The notes below the pieces were generated by a model. The model did no database searches. It saw nothing but the letters and a program-made list of their open reading frames with translations, and was not told the origin of the DNA. A program made the position numbers and the translations under genes. This document shows positions 33,956 through 41,716 of a DNA stretch of 64,000 nt, in pieces (position 1 is the stretch's first letter; every line of letters starts with the position of its first letter). This DNA is from Crossiella sp. SN42 (lineage in GTDB: Bacteria > Actinomycetota > Actinomycetes > Mycobacteriales > Pseudonocardiaceae): the NCBI RefSeq assembly GCF_023897065.1, contig NZ_JAMHIV010000015.1, positions 154,268-218,267 on the forward strand, in the 5' to 3' direction.

Positions 33956-35257
33956 TCACCGCTCACCGCTCCCCCGGCGTCCGCACCAGCGACCCCGCCG
34001 CGCCCGCCCGCTCTCCGAGGGCATCCCCCTCGGCGTCTCCGTCTCCCCCGGCGAGGGCCGCGGCGAGCCCACCGCGGACTGCCGGTCCAGCTCCGCGGTC
34101 CACTGCCGCATCCCGCGCGGGCTGTCCCAGGCCGCCACGCCCACCAGCCAGCCGCGCCGCACGTACCCGCAGACCTGGTGGCCCAGCGAGCGCGCCCCGG
34201 CCAGCGCGATGGTGTCCCCGGCCAGCGCGGGCGCGCCCGCGGCCTGGATCCGCACGCCGTGCTGGGCCGACCAGAACCGCGGCAGCGGGGTGAACGGGCG
34301 GGCGCCCGGGCCGGCCAGCAGGCTGTCCGCGGCGGCCCGGCCCATCTCCACCGCGTTGATCCAGTGCTCCACCCGGCGCGGGACCTCGTCGAAGCGCAGG
34401 TTGGGCCAGCGGGCCAGGTCACCGGCGACCACCACGTCCCTGGCGCCGACGGCGTGGCAGGTCGCCTCGCACAGCACGCCGTCCTCCAGCACCAGGCCGG
34501 AGCCGCGCAGCCAGTAGCTGGCCGGGACCGCGCCGACGGCGAGCACCACGCAGCGGGCGGAGACCAGCTGGCCGTCGGTGAGCTGCACCGCGATCCCGCC
34601 GGGATAGGGCGCGAACCGCCACACCGTGGCGCCCAGGGCCAGCCGGACCCCGGCGTCGCGGTGCAGGCGGGTGACCGCGGCGCCCATCCGCTCGCCCAGC
34701 ACGTCGCCGAGCAGGTCGCCACCGCGGTCGACCAGCAGCACCGGGATGTCCATGGCACGCAGGCTGGCGGCCAGCTCACAGCCCAGGAACCCGCCGCCGA
34801 CGATCACCACCGGCCCGCTGCCGGTGGTCACGTTCCGGTGCAGGGCAAGGCCATCGCTCATGGTGCGCAGCACCTGCACCCGCCGGTCGTGCCGGGGCGC
34901 GCCGGGCAGGTGCCGGGCCTGCGACCCGGTGGCCACCACCAGGCCGTCGTAGCGCAGCTCCTCCCCACGCGGCAACAGCAGCAACCTGCGGTCCACGTCC
35001 AGCGCGGCGGCCCGGGATCCCAGCCGCCACACCACATCCAGCTCCGGCAGTCCGGGCAACGTCAGCTCCTCCGGCCCGGCCTGCCCCAGCAACAGCTGCT
35101 GCGCAAGGGCCGGACGGTGGTAAGGCAGCCGCGGTTCCTCACCCACCACCAGCAGCTCACCGGAGAAACCCTGCTCCCGCAAGCGTTCCGCCGCGTTCAG
35201 TCCGGCCGGACCCGTGCCGACGACCACGATCCGTTCGGCCCGCCCGGTCAGGGCCAT
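33956..35257 (-). CDS. FAD/NAD(P)-dependent oxidoreductase, ferredoxin-reductase type
   Basis: A 433-residue flavoprotein. The FAD-binding motif VVGTGPAGLNAAERL is at residues 12-26, the NAD(P)-binding motif VVIVGGGFLGCELAASL is near residue 150, and RDVVVAGDLARWPN resembles the C-terminal GD motif. It resembles ferredoxin reductases of P450 and dioxygenase systems. An Arg/Ser/Gly-rich tail of about 35 residues is not part of the fold. It follows the haem membrane protein gene by one base, so the two are likely partners: this enzyme would pass electrons from NAD(P)H to the membrane protein. A physical link is inferred. Confidence 0.87.
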   Translation of the reverse strand: MALTGRAERIVVVGTGPAGLNAAERLREQGFSGELLVVGEEPRLPYHRPALAQQLLLGQAGPEELTLPGLPELDVVWRLGSRAAALDVDRRLLLLPRGEELRYDGLVVATGSQARHLPGAPRHDRRVQVLRTMSDGLALHRNVTTGSGPVVIVGGGFLGCELAASLRAMDIPVLLVDRGGDLLGDVLGERMGAAVTRLHRDAGVRLALGATVWRFAPYPGGIAVQLTDGQLVSARCVVLAVGAVPASYWLRGSGLVLEDGVLCEATCHAVGARDVVVAGDLARWPNLRFDEVPRRVEHWINAVEMGRAAADSLLAGPGARPFTPLPRFWSAQHGVRIQAAGAPALAGDTIALAGARSLGHQVCGYVRRGWLVGVAAWDSPRGMRQWTAELDRQSAVGSPRPSPGETETPRGMPSESGRARRGRWCGRRGSGER

Positions 35258-35258
35258 C

Positions 35259-35855
35259 TCACGGCGCCTCCTCGATGATCCGGGCGGAGACCAGCACCCG
35301 CGCGGGCAGGAAACGCAGCACCGCCAAGGTCAGCACCGGCACCACCAAGGTCACCCCGGCCAGCCACAGCAACGCGATCCGGCCACCGGCGAGGGCGCCC
35401 AGCAGCACGTGCGCCACCCCGAGCAGCGCGGCTGGATAGGCCAACCGGTGCAACCACAGCCATCTCCGGTAGCCCAGCAGCCGGCGCAGCGCCACCGAGA
35501 GCGCGACCACGAGCATCAGCTCGAAGGCCAGCGCGCCCAGCGCCTGCCGCAGCGGCGCGCCCGCCGCGGCCGGGAACAGCAGGTTGACCAGCCCGAAACG
35601 CTCCTCCCGCAAGGACAACAGGGTCAGCACGTGGCTGAGCACGAAGGCCAGCGTGACCGTGGCCAGCAGCAGGTGCCCAGACCGCACGGTCTGCCTGCCG
35701 GTGGCCCTGCGCACCCAGCCAGCGCTGGTGAACACGCCCCAGCACAGGGTCAGGCACAGCAGGCCGTAGGCCAGCCAGCCCGACAGCGCGGCCGCCGCGC
35801 GCACCCCCTCGTCCTGGGTGCTGGCGGCGAGTTGCAGGACCGGATGGTGCGGCAT
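35259..35855 (-). CDS. Ferric-reductase-like haem membrane protein
   Basis: A 198-residue membrane protein with about six hydrophobic segments: residues 21-43, 54-78, 88-122, 132-150 and 156-182 are visible. Two pairs of His (SGHLLLA/LSHVLTL and LWLHRLAYP/GVAHVLLG) are spaced as haem ligands in the ferric-reductase-like transmembrane fold, giving two b-type haems. ATG 35855 is preferred because the frame upstream is Arg/Ala-rich. Cotranscribed with the flavoprotein, which supplies the missing NAD(P)H and FAD modules. The electron acceptor is unknown. Confidence 0.8.
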   Translation of the reverse strand: MPHHPVLQLAASTQDEGVRAAAALSGWLAYGLLCLTLCWGVFTSAGWVRRATGRQTVRSGHLLLATVTLAFVLSHVLTLLSLREERFGLVNLLFPAAAGAPLRQALGALAFELMLVVALSVALRRLLGYRRWLWLHRLAYPAALLGVAHVLLGALAGGRIALLWLAGVTLVVPVLTLAVLRFLPARVLVSARIIEEAP

Positions 35856-35981
35856 GGGCGCCTCCGGGGCGGCACGGGCGAGGAGGAACCCGGGTAGGCC
35901 AGGGGGTGCGGCCCGGCCTACCCGGGCTTTTCCGGTGATCCGGGAGGGAAAACCGGAAGCTCTGCGGACGATGACCTCATG

Positions 35982-35996
35982 TGTCCATAGTGGACA
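35982..35996. promoter_or_regulatory. Inverted repeat between divergent redox genes and sigma factor
   Basis: TGTCCATAGTGGACA: six-base arms TGTCCA and TGGACA around TAG, in the 279-base space between the haem protein (start 35855) and the sigma factor (start 36135). It could be an operator for either gene. It also belongs to the wider family of TCCACWGTGGA-like dyads found inside several genes here, so it may not be specific. Confidence 0.4.
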
Positions 35997-36134
35997 GTCC
36001 CTTCGTGACGACGCGCCAACGATTACGGATCCCCGGCCGCGGTGGTTCAACCTCGCCGCAAAATCAGTCCAAATCCGTCGCGGACACAAAAAGATCGGCC
36101 GCAGCCCTGTACGAAACCCGTTGCTGGGGACAGG

Positions 36135-36695
36135 ATGTGCGCCGTGGGCCGACATCGGGTCACCAGAGCAGAGTCAACCGGCACCGCCGAGGTTTCCGGC
36201 CGGGACGACGATCTGGTCAGGGCGCTCTACCGCGAATACGGCGGGGCGCTGTTCGGGCACGCGTGCAAGCTCACCGGCAACGACCGCCAGTGGGCAGAGG
36301 ACGTGGTGCAGGAAACCTTGTTCCGGGCCTGGCGCAATGCCGAGAAGCTGGACCGGGAGCCCGGGCTGATGCGGGCCTGGTTGTTCACCGTCGCGAGGCG
36401 GATCGTGATCGACGGAAGGCGCAGCCGCAGTGCGCGGCCGCACGAGGTCGAGGCGAGCCCCTTGGAGTCCGTGCCGGTGCCTGACAGCGCCGACGCGACC
36501 CTGTCCGCGCTGGTGATCACCGAGGCGTTGCAGCAGCTGAGCGAGGAGCACAGGGAGGCGATCACCCAGACCTACCTACGAGACCGCACCATCAACGAAG
36601 CGGCCGCCGTACTGGGCGTGCCACCGGGTACCGTCAAGTCCAGGGTGTACTACGCGTTGCGCGCCCTGAGACGGTCACTCCAGGATCGGGGGTGA
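36135..36695 (+). CDS. ECF-type RNA polymerase sigma factor
   Basis: A 186-residue group IV sigma factor. Region 2 is LVRALYREYGGALFGHACKLTGNDRQWAEDVVQETLFRAWRN (promoter melting and -10 binding) and region 4 has the helix-turn-helix LSEEHREAITQTYLRDRTINEAAAVLGVPPGTVKSRVYYALRAL. I start at ATG 36135 (GGGGACAGG upstream); GTG 36145 is out of frame. The anti-sigma gene follows after 6 bases. It is typical of SigL/SigM-like oxidative or envelope stress regulators; its own promoter was not identified. Confidence 0.93.
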   Translation: MCAVGRHRVTRAESTGTAEVSGRDDDLVRALYREYGGALFGHACKLTGNDRQWAEDVVQETLFRAWRNAEKLDREPGLMRAWLFTVARRIVIDGRRSRSARPHEVEASPLESVPVPDSADATLSALVITEALQQLSEEHREAITQTYLRDRTINEAAAVLGVPPGTVKSRVYYALRALRRSLQDRG

Positions 36696-36701
36696 GCGGG
36701 G

Positions 36702-37700
36702 ATGTCATCCCCACCTGACCACTCCGACGTCGGCGCCTACCTGCTCGGCGTGCTCAACGAGGCGGACACCATCGCCTTCGAGGAGCACCTGACCCACTGC
36801 GTCCGCTGTCAGGACGAGCTGCAGGAGATGCTGGACCTGCCGGATCTGCTGGACGTCGCCCGCGCGCTGGAACAGCAGCGCGGGACGGTGGACCAGCGGC
36901 GCAACGGCACGCCGCCAGGACAGGCCGGCACCCCGCCGGGCCGTCCGCTGCGCAGTGTGCCGCCACCGGGCAGACCGCGGCCGGTCACCCCGGCCCAGCG
37001 CGTCGGCTCGGCCCTGCCGCGCGGCGCGGTCGCACCGCAACCGAGGGGCACGCTCGGGCCGCCGCCGCGGCCCCAGCCGCACCGCGGCGCCGAACCCGCG
37101 CCGGACGGTCCGGGCGACCGGGTGCTGGCCCAGTTGCTCGACCAGGTCGGCGCGCGCAAGCGGTCCAGGAAGAAGGTGGTGCTGTGGTCGCTGGCCGCGG
37201 CCGCCTGCCTGGCCCTGGTGCTGACCCCGCTGGTGGTCTCCGCGACCACCGGAGCGGGCCAGGGCGGCGTGGCGCTGCCCAGTCCGATCCTGAGCCTGCC
37301 CGGCCGGCCGCCGACCACCGGCCAGTCCGTCCCCAGCGGTCCGGTCACCCCGAGCGTGGACGCGAACACCCTCACCGAGGAGACGCTGACCGGCAGCAAC
37401 CCGGCGAACAACGTCTCGGCGACCCTGGGGCTGACCGAGAAGGGCTCCGGCGTGCAGGTGCGGATGGAGCTCAAGGGCATCTCCGGGCCGCGGCGCTGCC
37501 AGCTGGTGGCCATCGGCAAGGCCGGGGAGACCTTCCCGGTGAACAGCTGGGTGGTGCCGGAGAAGGGCTACGGCGTGGCGGGCTCGCCCGACCCGCTGCA
37601 GCAGAACGGCAACGTGGCGCTCTCCCGCACGGAGATCGCCAGCTTCGAGGTGCGCACCATGGACGGGATCGGACTGCTGTCCATCCCGGCCGGGAGTTAG
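36702..37700 (+). CDS. Anti-sigma factor with zinc-binding N-domain, membrane-anchored
   Basis: A 332-residue protein partner of the sigma factor. The zf-HC2/ZAS motif EEHLTHCVRCQDEL (H-x3-C-x2-C, about residues 28-38) binds zinc and sigma in related proteins. Residues 60-140 are Pro/Arg-rich, then come RKRSRKKV and a single membrane helix (about 161-183, VVLWSLAAAACLALVLTPLVVSA). The outer C-terminal half is a small beta-rich domain (LKGISGPRRCQLVAIGKAGETFP), so it may sense an extracytoplasmic signal. Six bases after sigma: an operon. Confidence 0.9.
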   Translation: MSSPPDHSDVGAYLLGVLNEADTIAFEEHLTHCVRCQDELQEMLDLPDLLDVARALEQQRGTVDQRRNGTPPGQAGTPPGRPLRSVPPPGRPRPVTPAQRVGSALPRGAVAPQPRGTLGPPPRPQPHRGAEPAPDGPGDRVLAQLLDQVGARKRSRKKVVLWSLAAAACLALVLTPLVVSATTGAGQGGVALPSPILSLPGRPPTTGQSVPSGPVTPSVDANTLTEETLTGSNPANNVSATLGLTEKGSGVQVRMELKGISGPRRCQLVAIGKAGETFPVNSWVVPEKGYGVAGSPDPLQQNGNVALSRTEIASFEVRTMDGIGLLSIPAGS

Positions 37701-37743
37701 CAGCGGGCACAAGGGCAGCGGTAACGGCTACCGGGGTGAACCT

Positions 37744-37763
37744 AGTGGTCTAGACCCTTGACA
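37744..37763 (+). promoter_or_regulatory. DasR-type dre site and -35 element of the hexosaminidase gene
   Basis: AGTGGTCTAGACCCTT (37744-37759) matches the DasR binding consensus ACTGGTCTAGACCACT at 13 of 16 positions. A consensus -35 TTGACA (37758-37763) overlaps its end. DasR is the GntR-family N-acetylglucosamine regulator of actinomycetes and controls chitobiase-type genes in Streptomyces, which fits the GH20 gene 113 bases downstream. Whether this organism uses DasR is inference. Confidence 0.7.
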
Positions 37764-37875
37764 GGCGGAGTGCCGCCAGATTCGATGGCTGCACACCGCC
37801 TTTCCGGTATGTCCGTATGCCGGGTCACCGCCGCCGCTTGTGCACGCCTGTCCGAACTCTCCGGGAGGACACCCC

Positions 37876-39687
37876 GTGAAAACCCTCAGCACGCGGCCAC
37901 TGCGGTCGCGGTTGGCCGGCGGCCTGGCCGCCCTCGTCGTGCTCGGCGGCGCTGCCACGGGCTGGGCCTCGGTCCAGCACGACGCGGCCGCTCAGGAGGC
38001 CGCGAGCCCGTTGCGGAGCATCGTCCCCGCGCCCGCCTCGGTGACCCCCGCCGCCGGCGTCACCTTCACCCTGGGCAGCGGCTCCCGCATCCAGGTGCAG
38101 GCCGGTTCGCCGGAGGCCACCCAGGTGGCCGAGTACCTGGCCGGCATCCTGCGCCGTTCCACCGGCTACCCGCTGCCGATCGTGCCCGCCGCCGGTGACC
38201 CCGAGGGCATCGTCTTGCTGCTGGGCGGCGCGCCCGCCGGCGTCGGCCAGGAGGGCTACCAGCTCGACGTCACCGCCAAGGCGGCCACCGTGCGCGCGAA
38301 CCGGGCGGCCGGGCTGTTCAACGCGGTGCAGACGCTGCGCCAGCTGCTGCCCGCGGCGATCGAGTCCAGCTCGGTCAAGCCCGGCCCGTGGACGGTGCCC
38401 GGCGGCACGATCGTGGACCAGCCGCGCTTCGGCTACCGCGGCGCGCACCTGGACTCCGCGCGGCACTTCTTCACCGTGGACACGGTCAAGCGCTACATCG
38501 ACCAGCTGGCCCTGTACAAGGTCAACAAGTTCCACTGGCACCTGACCGACGACCAGGGCTGGCGGATCCAGATCGACAGCTGGCCGAACCTGACCAAGCA
38601 CGGCGGCAGCACCCAGGTCGGCGGCGGCCCCGGCGGCTTCTACACCAAGGCGCAGTACACCGACGTGGTGAACTACGCCAAGGCCAGGCACATCGAGGTG
38701 ATCCCCGAGTTCGACATGCCCGGCCACACCAACGCCGCGCTGTCCTCCTACGCCGAGCTCAACTGCAACGGGGTGGCCCCGCCGCTGCGCACCGACACCG
38801 AGGTCGGCTACAGCTCGCTGTGCATCACCAAGGAGATCACCTACAAGTTCGTCGAGGACGTCATCAAGGAGATCGCCGCGATCACCCCCGGCGAGTACTT
38901 CCACCTCGGCGGCGACGAGGCGCACGCCACCAGCGACGCCGACTACAACAAGTTCATGCAGCGGGTCATGCCGCTGGTCGGCAAGTACGGCAAGAAGATC
39001 ATGGGCTGGCACGAGTTCGTCAAGGCCAGCCCGGCCCCGCCGACCTCGGCCGTGCCGCAGTTCTGGGGCACCACCACCTCCGATGCCAACGTGGCCGCGC
39101 ACGCGGGCCGTGGCGGCAAGGTGCTGCTGTCCCCGGCCAACAAGGCCTACCTGGACATGAAGTACAACCCCAGCACCCCGCTGGGCCTGAGCTGGGCCGG
39201 GTACATCGAGGTGCAGGACGCCTACAACTGGAACCCCGGCGGCTACCTCTCCGGCGTGGCCGAGAACGCGGTGCTGGGCGTGGAGGCCCCGCTGTGGTCG
39301 GAGACGCTGACCAAGACCGCCGACATCGAGTTCATGGCCTTCCCGCGGCTGCCCGCGCTGGCCGAGCTGGGCTGGTCGCCGAGGTCCACGCACAACTGGG
39401 ACGCCTTCAAGCAGCGCCTGGCCGCCCAGGGCCCGCGCTGGGACGTCATGGGGATCAACTACTACAAGTCCCCGCAGGTCCCGTGGCCGACCACCAACCC
39501 GACCAGCACCACGACCACCTCCGGCGGCGCGTGCAACGCCCCGGCCTGGAAGAGCACCGACACCTACGTCAAGGACAGCAAGGTCTCGCACAAGGGCAAG
39601 GTCTGGACCGCGAAGTGGTGGACCCGCGGCGAGGAGCCCGGCACCACCGGCCAGTGGGGCGTCTGGCAGGACAGCGGCCCCTGCTGA
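37876..39687 (+). CDS. Secreted GH20 beta-N-acetylhexosaminidase with CBM5/12
   Basis: A 603-residue exported exo-enzyme that releases N-acetylglucosamine from chitin oligomers. GTG 37876 has GGGAGGA 7 bases upstream. The signal peptide (SRLAGGLAALVVLGGAATGWA) is followed by the GH20 N-terminal beta domain, then the TIM barrel with FGYRGAHLDSARHFF, HWHLTDDQGWRI, FDMPGHTNA and the catalytic pair in HLGGDEAH (about residue 350). The C-terminal CNAPAWKSTDTYVKDSKVSH with WTAKWWTRGEEPG is a chitin-binding CBM5/12 bounded by Cys. The dre site upstream suggests control by amino-sugars. Confidence 0.94.
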   Translation: MKTLSTRPLRSRLAGGLAALVVLGGAATGWASVQHDAAAQEAASPLRSIVPAPASVTPAAGVTFTLGSGSRIQVQAGSPEATQVAEYLAGILRRSTGYPLPIVPAAGDPEGIVLLLGGAPAGVGQEGYQLDVTAKAATVRANRAAGLFNAVQTLRQLLPAAIESSSVKPGPWTVPGGTIVDQPRFGYRGAHLDSARHFFTVDTVKRYIDQLALYKVNKFHWHLTDDQGWRIQIDSWPNLTKHGGSTQVGGGPGGFYTKAQYTDVVNYAKARHIEVIPEFDMPGHTNAALSSYAELNCNGVAPPLRTDTEVGYSSLCITKEITYKFVEDVIKEIAAITPGEYFHLGGDEAHATSDADYNKFMQRVMPLVGKYGKKIMGWHEFVKASPAPPTSAVPQFWGTTTSDANVAAHAGRGGKVLLSPANKAYLDMKYNPSTPLGLSWAGYIEVQDAYNWNPGGYLSGVAENAVLGVEAPLWSETLTKTADIEFMAFPRLPALAELGWSPRSTHNWDAFKQRLAAQGPRWDVMGINYYKSPQVPWPTTNPTSTTTTSGGACNAPAWKSTDTYVKDSKVSHKGKVWTAKWWTRGEEPGTTGQWGVWQDSGPC

Positions 39688-39701
39688 CCCGCTGAGCACG
39701 C

Positions 39702-39739
39702 ACGGCCCCGGTTGGACCAGCTGGCCCAACCGGGGCCGT
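39702..39739 (+). terminator. Intrinsic-type terminator after the GH20 gene
   Basis: ACGGCCCCGGTTGG (39702-39715) pairs with CCAACCGGGGCCGT (39726-39739) around a ten-base loop, a 14-pair stem 15 bases after the stop. No U-run follows, as usual in high-G+C actinomycetes. Confidence 0.75.
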
Positions 39740-40002
39740 TGCCGTCTTTCCGGTCCCGAGCGCAAGGCGTTGGCCGTTTTTACCGGCTCGCGTCCATTCA
39801 ACTTCTCTGTGCCTGACCGCGGCCCCGGGGTAGCGTCATGGCCGCTCGCGCCTATACCCGGACGGTGAATGGGTGACCACTTAGTACAACAAATCGAAAG
39901 TTCCTCACCCCTTCGGCCCTTATGAGTTCCGGAACCAGCTCTTACCGTCGACTGACCCACTTCTCTGGGGTTCCCTGCCCCCAAGACGAGGGAGTCGTCG
40001 TC
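39740..40002. other. A/T-richer regulatory space before the amidase gene
   Basis: About 260 bases between the GH20 terminator and the amidase start, less G+C-rich than the rest (for example CTTAGTACAACAAATCGAAAGTT near 39880-39902). Such leaders often precede cell-wall hydrolase genes and sometimes carry the ydaO (cyclic-di-AMP) riboswitch, but I could not match its conserved elements here. It probably contains the amidase promoter. Confidence 0.4.
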
Positions 40003-41103
40003 ATGTCGAACCCTGCACGCAATCCGATCGGCCGCCGCGCTTTCTTACGCGGCGGCCTCACCGTGACCGCGGCCGGCGCACTCGGGCTGGCCGATCCCCT
40101 GCTGGCCGGCGCGACCGAGTCCGGCGCGCTGGCACCGGCCATCCACGGCACCGGCGTCTGGGGCGCCCGGCCGGCCAAGGGCGCCATCTCGGTGCTCAAC
40201 AGCAGGCCGGTCAAGATCATCGTCCATCACACGGCCACCGCGAACGTCACCGACTACTCACTGGCCCGCGCGTTCGCGCTGTCCAGGTCGATCCAGAACT
40301 ACCACATGGACTCCAACGGCTGGATCGACACCGGGCAGCACTTCACCAACAGCCGCGGCGGGCACATCACCGAGGGCCGCCACCGCAGCCTGGCCGCGCT
40401 CAACGGCGGCACCCAGCACGTGGTCAGCGCGCACACCTCGGGCCAGAACAACGTGGCACTGGGCATCGAGAACGAGGGCCTCTACACCAGTGTCGGCCCG
40501 ACCACCGCGCAGTGGAACTCGCTGGTGGCGCTGTGCCGCTACATGTGCCAGCAGTACCGGATCGCGGCCAGCCAGATCTACGGCCACCGCGACTACAACA
40601 ACACCGCCTGCCCCGGCAACGTGCTCTACGGCCGCCTGCCGGAGCTGCGGCGCGCGGTCGCCGCGGCCATGGGCGAGCGGGAACGGATCGTCGACCCGGT
40701 GACCTGGCCGCTGCTGCAGCCGGGCGACCGGGGGGAGAAGGTCCTTGTCGCACAACGCCTGCTGCACCACGCGGGCGAGCGCGGCGTGCCGCTGGACGGG
40801 GTGTTCGACCCGCGCACCGATGAGGCGGCGCGCAGGCTGGAGACCAGGATCGGCGTCGCCGAGACCGGTTTGGTCGGCGCGGAGTCCTGGCCCGCGCTGA
40901 TCCCGGCCGCCCTGCGCAAGGGCGATCGGGGCGACGCGGTGCACGCCGTGCAGCTGCTGCTGGTGGCCAATGGGCTGCGCACCCCGGCCGACGGCGAGTA
41001 CACCGGCGCCACCGAGACCGCGGTGCGGGAGTTCCAGACGGGCCACCAGCTCCCCGCCACCGGGGTGGCTGACCAGCTCACCTGGCAGTACCTGCTTCGC
41101 TGA
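40003..41103 (+). CDS. Tat-exported N-acetylmuramoyl-L-alanine amidase with PG-binding repeats
   Basis: A 366-residue cell-wall hydrolase. The Tat signal is GRRAFLRGGLTVTAAGALG; a rare TTA codon (40045-40047) lies inside it. Residues 55-215 are an amidase-2/PGRP-like zinc domain: KIIVHHTATANVT (zinc His), GHRDYNNTACPGN (second zinc His and Cys), and HVVSAHTSGQNNVALGIENEG. Two peptidoglycan-binding repeats follow (LQPGDRGEKVLVAQRLL, and LRKGDRGDAVHAVQLLLVANGLRTPADGEYTG). ATG 40003 is chosen by the signal peptide; the frame is open upstream. Ends in a 26-base convergent overlap with DedA. Confidence 0.92.
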   Translation: MSNPARNPIGRRAFLRGGLTVTAAGALGLADPLLAGATESGALAPAIHGTGVWGARPAKGAISVLNSRPVKIIVHHTATANVTDYSLARAFALSRSIQNYHMDSNGWIDTGQHFTNSRGGHITEGRHRSLAALNGGTQHVVSAHTSGQNNVALGIENEGLYTSVGPTTAQWNSLVALCRYMCQQYRIAASQIYGHRDYNNTACPGNVLYGRLPELRRAVAAAMGERERIVDPVTWPLLQPGDRGEKVLVAQRLLHHAGERGVPLDGVFDPRTDEAARRLETRIGVAETGLVGAESWPALIPAALRKGDRGDAVHAVQLLLVANGLRTPADGEYTGATETAVREFQTGHQLPATGVADQLTWQYLLR

Positions 41104-41716
41104 GCCCGGCCAGCTCTGGCCGGGGTGTGTCGCGACGCCGCCGCGACAGCGCGCGCACCCCGGCCACGGCCCCGGCCACCGCCGCCGCGATGCCGAGGGC
41201 CAATACCAGTCCCAGCAACGGGTTCTGCTCGAAGGCCCGGCCGCCGAGGTAGCCGAGGGACACGCAGGCCACCGCCCAGATGGTGCCGGCCACGGTGTCC
41301 CACAACAGGAACCGCCCGCGCGGGTAGCGCACCGCGCCCGCGGCCAGCATGCTGGCCAGCCGCCCGGCCGGGACGTAGCGGGCCACCACGATCACCCACG
41401 GCCCTCGCCGCTCCATCGACCGCCGAGCCCAGTCGTAGACCTGCTTTCCCTTGGCACTGCGGGAGATCCGCCGCTCCAGCCCCGGGCCGGCACCACGCCC
41501 GGCGAGGTAGGTGGCGTAGTCGCCGAGCAGCACCCCGGCCACCGCGGCGAGCAGCACCAGCCAGATCGAGGGCGGTCCGGTGGCCGCGGCCACGCTGATC
41601 GCGATCACCGTGCTGTCGCTGGGGGTGAACGGCAGGAAGGCGTCCAGCGCGGCCAAGGCGAGCACCACCGCGTACAGCCAGGGCGAGGCGAGCAGCGCCT
41701 GCAAGAACTCGGGCAT
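41078..41716 (-). CDS. DedA-family membrane protein
   Basis: A 212-residue membrane protein of the DedA/SNARE-associated family, thought to flip lipids or sustain membrane homeostasis. Hydrophobic segments are at residues 12-28, 45-65, 95-115 (WVIVVARYVPAGRLASMLAAG) and 135-180. FLPFTPSDS and the F/R-x-x-P-x-x-R pattern RYVPAGR are family hallmarks. ATG 41716 overlaps the acyltransferase stop by one base (TGATG). It ends the candidate lipid operon. Confidence 0.88.
   Translation of the reverse strand: MPEFLQALLASPWLYAVVLALAALDAFLPFTPSDSTVIAISVAAATGPPSIWLVLLAAVAGVLLGDYATYLAGRGAGPGLERRISRSAKGKQVYDWARRSMERRGPWVIVVARYVPAGRLASMLAAGAVRYPRGRFLLWDTVAGTIWAVACVSLGYLGGRAFEQNPLLGLVLALGIAAAVAGAVAGVRALSRRRRDTPRPELAGLSEAGTAR

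Noticed and set aside
39740..40002. ydaO-type cyclic-di-AMP riboswitch before the amidase
   Set aside because: The location would fit, but I could not find the conserved core elements, so only a generic leader is annotated.
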